From Caenorhabditis elegans (Eukaryota; Nematoda; Chromadorea; Rhabditida; Rhabditidae): a stretch of DNA of 64,000 nt. Every line of letters begins with the position of its first letter. Positions within the stretch are counted from its first letter, which is position 1. Below are positions 19,201 through 28,885 of this stretch, one piece after another. Location: positions 9,610,001-9,674,000 of the forward strand of contig NC_003279.8 of assembly GCF_000002985.6 (NCBI RefSeq), given 5' to 3'. The notes below the pieces were generated by a model. The model saw only the letters and a list, made by a program, of their open reading frames with translations, did not search any database and was not told where the DNA came from. The position numbers were made by a program, and so were the translations under genes.

Positions 19201-20358
19201 TTTCGATCATTCAGAATGGCGAGACTATGTTAAAAGCAAAGATCAAAGTGCTACGGCTATTGTTACGTCTAATATTACTACAATATCGGAGGCTACTCGT
19301 GCTCGTAAGCCAACTACAGTTTCTAATCAAGCAAAACCAAAAGGTCGTAAGAAGAAGGGAGTTGATCTAGTTTCCTCTAGAGGAGGATCAGCAAGTCCGG
19401 CTGAAGAAGAAGAAAAGCTTTTGCCAATGAACGAGGAAGCTATTGGAAAGAACATTTTCACCGGAAAGGTCTTCATGCTAACTTCGGCCAATCGTTCAAA
19501 TTCTGCGAGTGTTCCTTCAATGTTCAAAAAGAAGAATCTGATGAACTTCATTACTCAGAATGGTGGGATCGTCACGGAGCAGCTTAATGTAAGATAACGT
19601 CTTACAAATAACATTCTAATCATTTTATTTTAAGAGCTTCCAAGAGCGTTACTCCAACTACGAACCATTGCTGATTTCTGATACGTACTATCGTACTCAC
19701 AAGTACTTGGCAGCTTTAGCTCGTGGTGTTCCTTGTGTTAACAATACATGGTTACAAGCATGTGGTGAACAGGGGAAATGTGTCGACTATACGGACTATG
19801 TTCTTCCTGCAGGTGCTTCAATTTTTGACGAGTCTCAGGATATGCCAGCGTAAGTGAACTTTCATGATGAATGATTTCAATTCCGTTAGATTTTTGATTT
19901 TTATAACGATTCTGAAAATTCTGATCATCGAAAACATTTAAGGCCCAAAAATCCATCAGAGCTTTTGAAAGGAACAACAATTTATGTACACTCAACTCAC
20001 TCAGCTCGTGAAGTAACACAAACTGGACCCGGAGGAACTTTCATCGAGATTTGGAAACCTATTCTTGAGCTTCTCGGTGCTGATGTAGTCGACGGAGACT
20101 GGGAAACTCTTGACGAAACAGGTCTCAAATTTGACGTTGTTTTAGTTGATGGAACTTTCCGTGACGAAGTCATGGAGTATGCAGATACTATTGGAGCAAG
20201 TAGAGTCACTTCCGAATGGGTTATCCAAGTGAGATTCCGTTTTCCTCGTCGTTTAATTGTTATACATTTTTCAGACAATAATTCTTGGCAAAGCTCCTGA
20301 GCCAAATGCTCATCCAAAATTCGATCCATACCGTCTGCATCACCGCACGCGTCATTGA
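16275..20358 (+). CDS. hsr-9: 53BP1-like DNA-damage adaptor (tandem Tudor plus two BRCT)
   Basis: Ten exons (16275-16299, 16467-16503, 16551-16617, 16662-17090, 17139-18344, 18392-18500, 18549-19588, 19635-19849, 19943-20228, 20275-20358) encode 1165 aa. Residues 1-580 are acidic and low-complexity, with a string of Arg/Gly motifs (TPRRGGRGQK, TPRRGRSSRGG, TPRSTRGRGRK, TRTPRGRRS) that look like AT-hook or RGG contacts. A Tudor-like region lies at about 735-840 (GARVYAVFQKMFYPAVVLSE, GRYKVQFTVDNV). BRCT1 is at about 925-1040 (IFTGKVFMLTSANRSN, FITQNGGIV) and BRCT2 at about 1045-1150 (KGTTIYVHSTHSAREV, TSEWVIQ). This is the 53BP1/Crb2 architecture, which binds methylated H4 at breaks and transmits checkpoint signals. 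An AAG|AAG at the exon 5 start could allow a one-codon splice choice. Confidence 0.95.
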
Positions 20359-21395
20359 ATATCATCTCATCTCACCCCCTTTCCCCATTTCCCTTCTCAT
20401 TTTGTACACTACGTTTTTATATCAACTTTTTAAATAACTATTCTACTTTCCCTACCGTGCTCCATCCGCTGAAATATCGTCGATCTCTTACTCGAAAATT
20501 TACCCGCTCAGTGTGCTGGTCAACAAGCGGTGACATTGTATGCGTATTCATTAACCATTTTTTGTGAATTTTTGAGCTCTTCCCAATTTATTATTATAGA
20601 ACTGCATTTTCTAAGCCCCTGTTTTGAAGCTCTTCCATCTTTTTTAAATCACGATCATCATTCCTTTCCCAGTTACTTCTGCAACGTATTTATTATAATT
20701 TATTCGAAAGCTTCTGAGAACTTTTTAACTATTCCTTTTTGCATCAAAGAGTAACCTAACATAGTGTTTTACTAACCTACAGTACATTCATATGAACACC
20801 TTTTGTTGCTTATTCTGAAATGAAAAAATGAACTGTACCAATAACGTTGTCAATTTTCTTGATTTGGCAGCATTAGTTTCAAACAATTAACAATATTTCA
20901 AACAGTTCGTTTTCTCTGAAATTTAATGCATTCCCAATTGAGCTCTTTAAATTAATAATTGAGAAACGGGAAAACTACACTCAAAATAATAAAACTGCGT
21001 GGCGTGTACTGCAGAAAACCTCATATTTAGGCCCCGCCTTTTTCTTGTCCACTCACGGAGAAAAGGCGGGGCCTAAATATGAGGTTTTCTGCAGTACACG
21101 CCACGCAGTTTTCTTATTTTGAGTGTACTCAACATCATGAATTATAAAAAAAAATATCGCTTGAAATATTCGAACTTTTGATTTCTACTTCCCATCAATA
21201 AAGGCCCATCAATAAAATTTAAAAAAAAAACATTTAATACATTGTTCGGAAATAACGACAGCCACAAATTCCGCTTTCTGAGCGAAAAAATATAAAATAA
21301 ACAGTTTTATTCGATTCTTTGTATAAAACAACTATTTTTCCTCTTGTTTAAATAACATGCTTTTAAAAATTCTAAAATTGTTTTCAGCAAGAAAA
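20359..21395. other. Intergenic region with a long hairpin
   Basis: This is the hsr-9 3' UTR followed by AT-rich spacer and the inverted repeat annotated at 20976-21127. AATAAA motifs occur near 21198-21216. A TTTTCAG acceptor at 21381-21387 precedes the next gene's ATG. No other gene is supported. Confidence 0.45.
20976..21127. repeat. Near-perfect 152-bp inverted repeat (hairpin)
   Basis: The left arm starts TACACTCAAAATAATAAAAC at 20976 and the right arm ends GTTTTCTTATTTTGAGTGTA at 21127. The arms, about 68 nt each, match almost base for base, including GCGTGGCGTGTACTGCAGAA, CCTCATATTTAGGCCCCGCC and their complements. About 16-18 nt form the loop (CTTGTCCACTCACGGAG). The high identity suggests a recent foldback element or a transcribed hairpin. 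Confidence 0.9.
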
Positions 21396-22195
21396 ATGTC
21401 CGGCGGGGGCATCATTCCACGCGGAGGTGGTTATTCAAAAAGACGCGGAAGAGGAAGACGAGGTGGTGGAAATGGTGGATTCCGTGATGATATTAGAGAT
21501 AATCAATCAGATCGACACTTGAGTCCAGACAGAAGGTAAACTAATAAAATTAATTTTATCCATCAATTTCTGGATTTTAGATCAAATCACAGCGAGGATC
21601 GTCATGAACATCGTTTCAACAACTATCGCCAACAAAATCGGCCGAATAGTCGTACTCCAAGTCCATCCAATCATAATCAAGTTCAAACATACCGTAATAA
21701 TCCGTTTGATGCACGTCCTGCTTTATGTTAGTTATTGATTCGATTATTATTAATCTTAAATGTTCTATATTCAGCATCGAATGATCGAGACCAAGGCCGT
21801 AACCGGTTTTCCCCTCCATCTTTCAGACGAGATGGAAGGGATAGTGATCGGAATGGATACCATGAGAAAGAAGAAGAGCCAACAAGAGGAAGCCGTAATG
21901 ATTTACGAACTATTTTGAAACCAACAGACAAAGAAGCAGCTAGAACGTGGAAATTAAGAATCGGTATGAGCAACGAATTTTGCACTGAAAATGCTTTACC
22001 AATTACAGCTGACGCCGAAGAAGCTATCCGACGGGCCGAGTTTCAGTTACGCAGGGCAAAAATGGACCACGAGGCTCTTCTAGAAGCATATAAAGAGTAC
22101 ACGGAAACAACATGCGTAAGAAGACAAAAAAAAAATAGAAAATTAACTAATAATTAAATTTTCAGCCACAAGAACTTCTCAAGCCGAACTGGTAA
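21396..22195 (+). CDS. Small Arg/Gly-rich protein, unknown function
   Basis: Exons 21396-21535, 21581-21726, 21775-22115 and 22166-22195 encode 218 aa. The N-terminus is RGG-rich (YSKRRGRGRRGGGNGGFRDD), followed by a low-complexity Arg/Asp/Ser/Asn region with SRTPSPS. This suggests an RNA-associated protein, though that is inference from composition. The C-terminal third is predicted helical (ADAEEAIRRAEFQLRRAKMD) and ends PQELLKPNW, a conserved-looking tail. An acceptor (TTTTCAG) lies 8 nt before the ATG, so trans-splicing is likely. The 3' UTR and poly(A) signal run into DNA copied from the coiled-coil gene at 28.9 kb (see findings). Confidence 0.82.
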
Positions 22196-22344
22196 CTTCT
22201 GATAGCCAATATCCATCCCTCCAGCTGCCGAATCCTAATAATACAACCAAATCATGTCACATTGTCGCTTTAGAGATATTTTCTCATTATGTATTCAAAC
22301 TATCAGATAGTTTTATTTTATATCTTTATAATATTTTTATTTTT

Positions 22345-22500
22345 TCTCAGAATCAATATGGATTTTCATGATTTTCAACACAATAAATGAAATTTATTGT
22401 TTTTTCTTCTTGTTCATTGTAATCCCATCAAAGATTCATTCGTGTTTTTGAAATTTCCTTCTGCAATTCTTTAGTTTCACGATTTCTCGTCTGGATATGG
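22345..22500 (-). pseudogene. Copied fragment of the last exon and 3' UTR of the coiled-coil gene at 28.9 kb
   Basis: On the minus strand the fragment reads RNRETKELQKEISKTRMNL followed by a TGA at 22428-22430. The terminal exon of the gene at 28886 reads RNREIDELQKEISKTKNKL followed by TGA. The flanking sequence AATAAATGAAATTTATTG, the block around GTATGGATTTTC and the upstream intron also match. About 118 bp present at 28947-29065, mostly coding, is missing here. It is therefore a non-functional duplicate. Confidence 0.8.
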
Positions 22501-22932
22501 GCGGAGTCTACATTGGGGTATTGTATTTTGAGCGATCATATGAAACTATTTTTGAAACATCTAAATGGTTTTACCCAAACACGAAGTTTTGCGATTTCAG
22601 CGCCAGAAATACAGTACCCGGTATCGACACGATTTTTTTTTGTATGATAAAACGGGTGTGCGCCTTTGAAGAGTACTGTAATTTCAAAACTTCGTTGGTA
22701 TGTAAGTACGGAAACCGTCTATTTCTTTAAAAAAAACAAGTTTGAACTCATACATTCTAACAAACCGTGAGCAAAACTACAGTACAGCACGAAAGTTTGC
22801 AATTACAGTACTCTTTAATTAAATCTTTAAAGGTGCATAACCGTTTGTATAACAGAAAAATGTCGTGTCGAGACCGGGTACCGTATTTATTGCGCAAAAA
22901 CACAAACGTTCGCGTCTGGGTTATTGTTATAT
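22500..22932. repeat. Dispersed palindromic element, copy shared with 29066-29500
   Basis: Left blocks are ACCCAAACACGAAG, CAGTACCCGGTATCGACACG and TGCGCCTTTGAAGAGTACTG. Right blocks are the mirror images: TACAGTACTCTTTAATTAAA, GTCGTGTCGAGACCGGGTAC and GTTCGCGTCTGGGTTATTG. It is the same family as the ate-1 intron elements and was duplicated together with the adjacent exon fragment. Confidence 0.7.
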
Positions 22933-23237
22933 TTCTATGAAAACTTCGAAATCTCGTTTTATTAGCCACCGGAAACTAATTACACTGCTCTTGAAATTAT
23001 TGAAAAAAGGAATCCAACAACGATGAATAAGAAACAACGGATGTTTAAGCGGAAATAGGCATTTGGTGAAAGTCCTGACTTCCGATCTGTAAATGAGTGC
23101 ATCCAAAGATTGATTTTTAGTAAATTTAATTTATGAAGATTTCAATTCATATTATTCGTATTAATACAATTTCTTCAATAACTTGTGATAAACTATTTAT
23201 TTGCTCTTAAAACACATAATACACGTAGAATAGAAGT

Positions 23238-24847
23238 TCACAAGTGCTCCAATTCAGTCTTGAGACGAGCAAGATGTTCCATCGCTTTTTTAGACAAGTA
23301 CTGAAAAATGATGATTATTTCTTTCTGACTAACGTAACTTACGTTTTCCAAGTGTTGCATAGTTGTCTGATTATCAATAACTTCCAAAATATTCTGATCA
23401 TTCTCGAGGAGCTGCATCGGCGGGAGTGGCGGCACGACGCTGTGAAGGTTGTAGCTGAAATTGACAGTTTTTGAATGCTCTGAAATACTAATATTACTTA
23501 CTGTGTTGCAAGAGCACACAATGCAATGACGTCCTTTTGGTCGATGTTGTGGAAGAAAAACGACTGTGCTGGATTCTTGAGTAGAGTATCCGCGTTGAAA
23601 GCTCCAACAAAGTCTTCATCAATCAATCTATTGACCTTTGAAACATCCTCGTCGGATACGGCGAAAGTGTAGAAGTGAAATGCAAACTCGCTCAGCTTGG
23701 ATGGAATGGCGTCGTGCTCCAATTCACGAATAGACAATCTGAAATGTTATTTTTGGAAATCTAAGAGATTATCTGAAAATCCATTTTTCTAACTTACCCA
23801 TTGCGTCTGGCTTTGCTGTACACCATCTCTGCGTCAGTTGGCTTCGATGTGTTTATCTTGAACCATGAAAACCGTCCTGAAGACGCTCCAACACGTTGTC
23901 TCTTGAACTTCGAACTAAAACCATCACATGTTACCGTCAAACAGCTACAATCCAGCTGAAATGGGCTCCAGGGAGTGGATCCAGTCCAAACTCTTTTCAT
24001 CTTGACAGACTTTTCAAGAGCGCGATCCACTTGAAGGGTCCCCGCCACATCATCCTCGACCAAATCAAGCCCTTGCTGCCTATGAGAAGTATTTCTTGTC
24101 GTCTCGAAAATCTAAAAAAAATTGCTGATGTAAAATTGTATACTGATTTCAAGTTATACTCACATTACTACGAGAAGATTCGGAGTGTGTTGACAAGCTA
24201 TCCACCATAGTGGATGGCGGTGGACTTGATAGCTGAGGCGATGAAGTAGGGCTTGGTGAACGATGACCCTATAAGAATATCAATCTTATTACTAATCTAG
24301 GCAATTAAATAGATATCAGCCGATTATAACGAAATGTTCTCTTCTAGAATTCTAGCATACTAGAAAGCATTCTAGACCGGAAATTTCATCAGAATCAAGA
24401 CCTTCGAATACATTTGAAATCAATTCAAAACGTTTGAGCTTACTTGATTGTTGCCAACCCTATTATGTTGGTTGATCAACGAGCTTGTTACGCTTGGATT
24501 GGTGGTGGCTTGTTCAATGGGTTGTGGATGGTGTTGTGGTGAACCCGAAGTTGGCTGAAACAAATTATTACATTCCTGAACTGTGCAACGATTCAAAACA
24601 GCAATAATAGATCATCATTACAGCTTACCTTAGCAGTTGAAGCAGGCTTTCCACTAATTTGGATGGGTGGCTCGTCATCTGAGTCATCAGAAAAACAAAG
24701 AAATTTCTGAAAAAATTCAACGATTTTCTCCTTAATTTGAATTTTAAAAAGCAAAAAATAACACACCTCCGCAGAGAACCGATAGCGTTTTCTCCCAATT
24801 TTCACACGACCTTCAATAAACTTGGATCCGTCAGATGATCGATCCAT
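23238..24847 (-). CDS. Unrecognised 366-aa protein
   Basis: Eight exons (24767-24847, 24629-24706, 24444-24554, 24164-24268, 23798-24111, 23502-23738, 23343-23454, 23238-23300), with every phase consistent. The N-terminus has a basic patch and an acidic patch (SDDSDDEPP). Residues 54-125 are Pro/Ser/Gln-rich and probably disordered. From about 130 the protein looks folded: SVKMKRVWTGSTPWSPFQLD, a Cys-containing strand (CSCLTVTCDGF), GASSGRFSWFKINTSKPTDA, SIRELEHDAIPSKLSEFAFH and KDVIALCALATQ, then a helical C-terminus (KKAMEHLARLKTELEHL). TTTCAG lies just before the ATG. I do not recognise the family and give no function. Confidence 0.8.
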
Positions 24848-26847
24848 TATTCCTGAAACGATAGAATGAAGTAATGAATCGGGAAATGATAATCTAATTT
24901 GGTTCACATGATTTTTTAATTTTATTTTGTTCGATATTTATGCTTTTTCTACGTTTCAAAAGATAAATTAAATATTCTCATAAATGGGAATCGTAGAAGA
25001 GCAAAAATAAACAGAAAAACTAAATGTTGTACTAGGTGGTTGTTTCAGAAAATTATAAATAAGTGAACAGGAGAACGTGGGTGACAAGCTGACAAGGAAA
25101 CGGATGCTAGGTAGGTCAAATGCTATTTATTTAAGAAACTAGGGTCGCAACACTAAAAAGGTATTAACTATGTCTCAATTGTATGGTGCGTCGTTTATCA
25201 AAGTAATCATTCGAATAACGCACAGAACCTTAGAACAGAATTAACGTGAACTTTTCTTTTAGTTCTTATTTGTTGTTCTGAAATTCTCAATGATATTTAG
25301 TTAAGCTACAGTAGTCGCCGGCTCTGGCTCCCAACTCAGCGCTACTGATTCTTTGGAAGGGTTATTAAAGTTGTGGAAAACGATCCTCCTTCGTTTTTGA
25401 GCGTCGTCGGTAGTTTTTCATTACATTCTGTCTTAACTAAATATGTTACATATCCTAATGGGGCCCGACAGTTTGTAGATTTGCTAGTAAAAAACGTCAG
25501 AAAGCAACTACTTCGTAAATGAGTTGGTAAGGTGCAAAAGTTTTGCAAGAAAGTTGTCCCACAATGCCTAGAAGTTTGATAGAAACCCAACTGATCAACG
25601 AGCTTGTAGGCTTATTCAAATTAATTGTACCTCACAGGCAATTTCAATTGTCGCAGAAAGTGACAACACTCAAATGGAAACTACAAGAAGGAATGAAGAC
25701 TGTACTCCACAAAAAATCCATACAGAACCTGCTTGCGAGCAGCAATTTTCCGTTTTTATTCGGAACAAATTCGAATTGATATAATGTTTCCAATTTTCTC
25801 CTGAACTGCTCAGAAAATAGGCGTTTAACAATCAACTTACCACTCGCCGAGCTGGTCTAGAGTCTAGAAACAGCAAATTGCAATCCGACGATTGATGTCC
25901 CAGGAAATCAATATGACTGAGAAAATGTTGGTTTAATGAATTTATGGCAGAATTCGAAACTTATATAGCATTTGTTATCAAGATGTACTAGTTTTAAGTT
26001 GACCACGTAATTTTACGAATATTGCGAATTATGTTTGTATCACTTCATACTATAACACCATACATAATTCAAACTGTGATTTTTGACGTGACTGCCAAGA
26101 GGAAAAGGGGGGGGGGGGAGGTATTGACTTTCATTTCAAATTTCAAAAGTATAGCTGAAAGAAATCGTGTGAATTAGTTTTGAACATTATCATTGGCAAA
26201 AAATGTAATTGAAAGGAATAAATACATTGACATTATGTCTCTCTTTTTCTCTTTTCTAACCTATTTTCCGTATCTTTTTTCCCATTTTAATTTTTTCTTT
26301 TTTACCGCAATCATTTTCAATTCTCGTCCCCTCAAATTTGTTTTCTTTTAGACTCTTTTTGCTCTATTTATTTCTTTGCACATCTCTGCTTTTCGTCTCT
26401 TCAAGTGTATTTCAGTTTCACTTTGAGTTTTGAAACCAGACATGAACATTTATTCCAAACTCGAAAAACAATTATTTTATTCAAAACCAAACAACAAAAT
26501 GTTTTTAACTTTACAATTTTGTGGATTCAATAATTATTGATTTTTTTTTATATCTTAACATCAATTCTCGTCTCCTTCTCATGTTGCGATATTCATAATA
26601 AAAAAGCGAATTGCCAAACAACCCTGATACTGTTAGATATCAGCTTCTTACTGTAGTGTATAACAATGAAATAATGAGAATCAAAATGTGAAAGATCCAT
26701 TGATGAAGAAAGCTATTAAGCTTCATATTACAAGCATTTTTGTGAGTTTTATAAGCTACAAGCGTAAAAACTGTGCAAAAAGGCTAAATAATATCTTTTG
26801 TGCCCATCTTTTGTTCATTAATTCGTCACTATGTCTTCAATATTTGG
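24848..26847. other. 2-kb non-coding stretch with a poly-G run
   Basis: This is upstream DNA of the minus-strand gene ending at 24847. A strong minus-strand donor-like GTAAGT occurs at about 25838-25843, after an open stretch (25845-25920). It might be an alternative first exon, but I cannot join it in frame. The opposing open frames at 25340-25840 are short and unconvincing. A 12-G run lies at 26107-26118 and a pyrimidine-rich tract at 26240-26420. No gene is supported. Confidence 0.4.
26107..26118 (+). repeat. 12-nt G run
   Basis: Twelve uninterrupted Gs follow GGAAAA and precede AGGTATTG. Long G tracts can form G-quadruplexes. In C. elegans such tracts are known to be deletion-prone when the DOG-1 (FANCJ) helicase is missing. 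Confidence 0.9.
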
Positions 26848-27740
26848 AAGGATGGCCGAAAGACTGTTTTCTGAGCATTGTAGATTTTCGGATTGATGGC
26901 CGAAAGGCTGTTTTCTGAGCATTGTAGATTTTCGGATTGATGGCCGAAAGGCTGTTTTCTGAGAATTTTAGATTTTCGGATTGATGGCCGAAAGGCTGTT
27001 TTCTGAGAATTTTAGATTTTCGGATTGATGGCCGAAAGGCTGTTTTCTGAGCATTTTAGATTTTCGGATTGATGGCCGAAAGGCTGTTTTCTGAGCATTG
27101 TAGATTTTCGGATTGATGGCCGAAAGGCTGTTTTCTGAGCATTTTAGATTTTCGGATTGATGGCCGAAAGGCTGTTTTCTGAGCATTTTAGATTTTCGGA
27201 TTGATGGCCGAAAGGCTGTTTTCTGAGCATTTTAGATTTTCGGATTGATGGCCGAAAGGCTGTTTTCTGAGCATTTTAGATTTTCGGATTGATGGCCGAA
27301 AGGCTGTTTTCTGAGCATTTTAGATTTTCGGATTGATGGCCGAAAGGCTGTTTTCTGAGCATTTTAGATTTTCGGATTGATGGCCGAAAGGCTGTTTTCT
27401 GAGCATTTTAGATTTTCGGATTGATGGCCGAAAGGCTGTTTTCTGAGCATTTTAGATTTTCGGATTGATGGCCGAAAGGCTGTTTTCTGAGCATTTTAGA
27501 TTTTCGGATTGATGGCCGAAAGGCTGTTTTCTGAGCATTTTAGATTTTCGGATTGATGGCCGAAAGGCTGTTTTCTGAGCATTGTAGATTTTCGGATTGA
27601 TAGGCTGTTTTCTGAGCATTTTAGATTTTCGGATTGATGGCCGAAAGGCTGTTTTCTGAGCATTGTAGATTTTCGGATTGATAGGCTGTTTTCTGAGCAT
27701 TTTAGATTTTCGGATTGATGGCCGAAAGGCTGTTTTCTGA
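26848..27740. repeat. Minisatellite, 44-bp unit, about 20 copies
   Basis: The unit runs GGATTGATGGCCGAAAGGCT, then GTTTTCTGAGCATTTTAGAT, then TTTC. Copies are nearly identical, differing mainly at gcattg/gcattt/gaattt. Two units (starting near 27595 and 27673) are 36 bp long because GGCCGAAA is missing. Since 44 is not a multiple of 3, all three frames cycle. The long minus-strand open frames here are an artefact of a stop-free repeat. Each unit can fold a small GCC-GAAA-GGC hairpin. Confidence 0.95.
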
Positions 27741-28688
27741 TGTGAAAATGTTCGCTGTACAGGCGAACATAGTTCAGATAAGTAATGGAAATATACATAC
27801 CTGGACCGTTCATTAAAAAAAACCATTTTTTCATCAAAAACTATATTTAAAAATCCACAAAATGATACGGCCACCCTTGTTTTCTGTCAGTGACGATAAA
27901 AAGTTTAACTGTGATGACTGGCACGATTTGAGAAAAGAAAAGATGAAGTGAGACCAAAAAATGGACATGAATGATTATACCGTAATCCTCACTTGTCTCC
28001 AGATTCTGGCTGATTTTAGAATACGATTTTAGCGGTTTTTTCGGTAATGAAAGGAGCCTTTCTCAATTTTCGTCTTTTGATGAACTGGGAATTCGAAAGA
28101 ACACGTCGTGCGGTCTCAACAAACACTGGCAAGTTCATCTCGCTCCTAATTTTCGAACAGGTCACTGTTGAACTTGATGCTCGACGAACGATTTTTAGCT
28201 TGGTTTTACCAGAAAAAATTGGTGGGCGACCAGAAGACTTTTTGGTGCAATAAGCGGCAGGATTGGAAGTATATCGAGTGATCATATCTCTCAGACGTTT
28301 CAAATCACGAAAAATGTGACGGTGCGGCAAGCCTTGAGATAGTTTTGCACAATTTGTCCTTTTTTGTAGTCAGTTAAAGTTATTCCACCCATAGCTGTAA
28401 AAACACAAACGAACATAAAAACTAACGTTTAGCAAAAAATTTCAACGAAAACAGAAACCAAGGGTGGCCGTATCATTTTATGGATTTTTAAATATAGTTT
28501 TTCATGAAAAAACGGTTTATCTTTTTTATGAACGGTTCAGGTATATTTCCATTACTTATCTGAAAGCTAGCCAGTACAGCGAACATTTTCACAAGAAACT
28601 ATGTTTTGCTATCTCAACCCAGTTTTGAGTTTTTTATGTTTATACCAAAATTTGGGGGTGGCCGTATCATTACGTGGAGCACTGTATA
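27741..28688. mobile_element. Tc1-like DNA transposon remnant with long inverted repeats
   Basis: The right end, read inward, starts TACAGTGCTCCACGTAATGA, a typical Tc1/mariner terminus, and a TA follows outside it (28687 on). The right inverted repeat runs from about 28455 to 28688. The left copy (27741-27885) matches its inner part: TGTGAAAATGTTCGCTGTAC, TAAGTAATGGAAATATAC and TGATACGGCCACCCTTG. The outer 90 bp or so of the left arm is missing, and the element abuts the minisatellite instead. A transposase fragment lies between the arms. Confidence 0.85.
28016..28330 (-). pseudogene. Tc1-family transposase N-terminal fragment
   Basis: An open frame of about 104 codons reads FRDLKRLRDMITRYTSNPAA, then KKSSGRPPIFSGKTKLKIVR and SEMNLPVFVETARRVL. 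This is the paired-type helix-turn-helix DNA-binding region of Tc1-like transposases (the linker GRP motif is present). The catalytic DDE domain is absent, so the copy cannot be autonomous. It lies inside the inverted repeats at 27741-28688. Confidence 0.8.
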
Positions 28689-28885
28689 AATTCAAATTAG
28701 TTTTGAATAAATAGGGAAACTATAGACAGGAATTTTATTTGGAAAAAAAGGATAATGAAGGGTGAAAAAAGGGTTAAAAATCAATTATATTTTCTTGTTG
28801 CTTGCAAGCAGAGTCTGTATGGATTTTTCGTGATTTTCAAGTCAATAAATGAAATGTATTGTTTATTCCCTCATAAATAATCCCA

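Noticed and set aside
25342-25835. Opposing open frames upstream of the unknown minus-strand gene
   Set aside because: No recognisable domain, no consistent splice sites and interrupted frames. A GTAAGT at about 25843 is suggestive of an upstream exon but could not be joined in frame.
26848-27740. Possible CRISPR-like array of regular direct repeats
   Set aside because: Units are contiguous and identical with no variable spacers, in a eukaryotic genome. It is a minisatellite.
27452-27874. 140- and 113-codon minus-strand open frames with repeated MLRKQPFGHQSENL-type peptide
   Set aside because: They are a product of the 44-bp minisatellite having no stops on that strand. All three frames read the same peptides cyclically, and there is no start or splice context.
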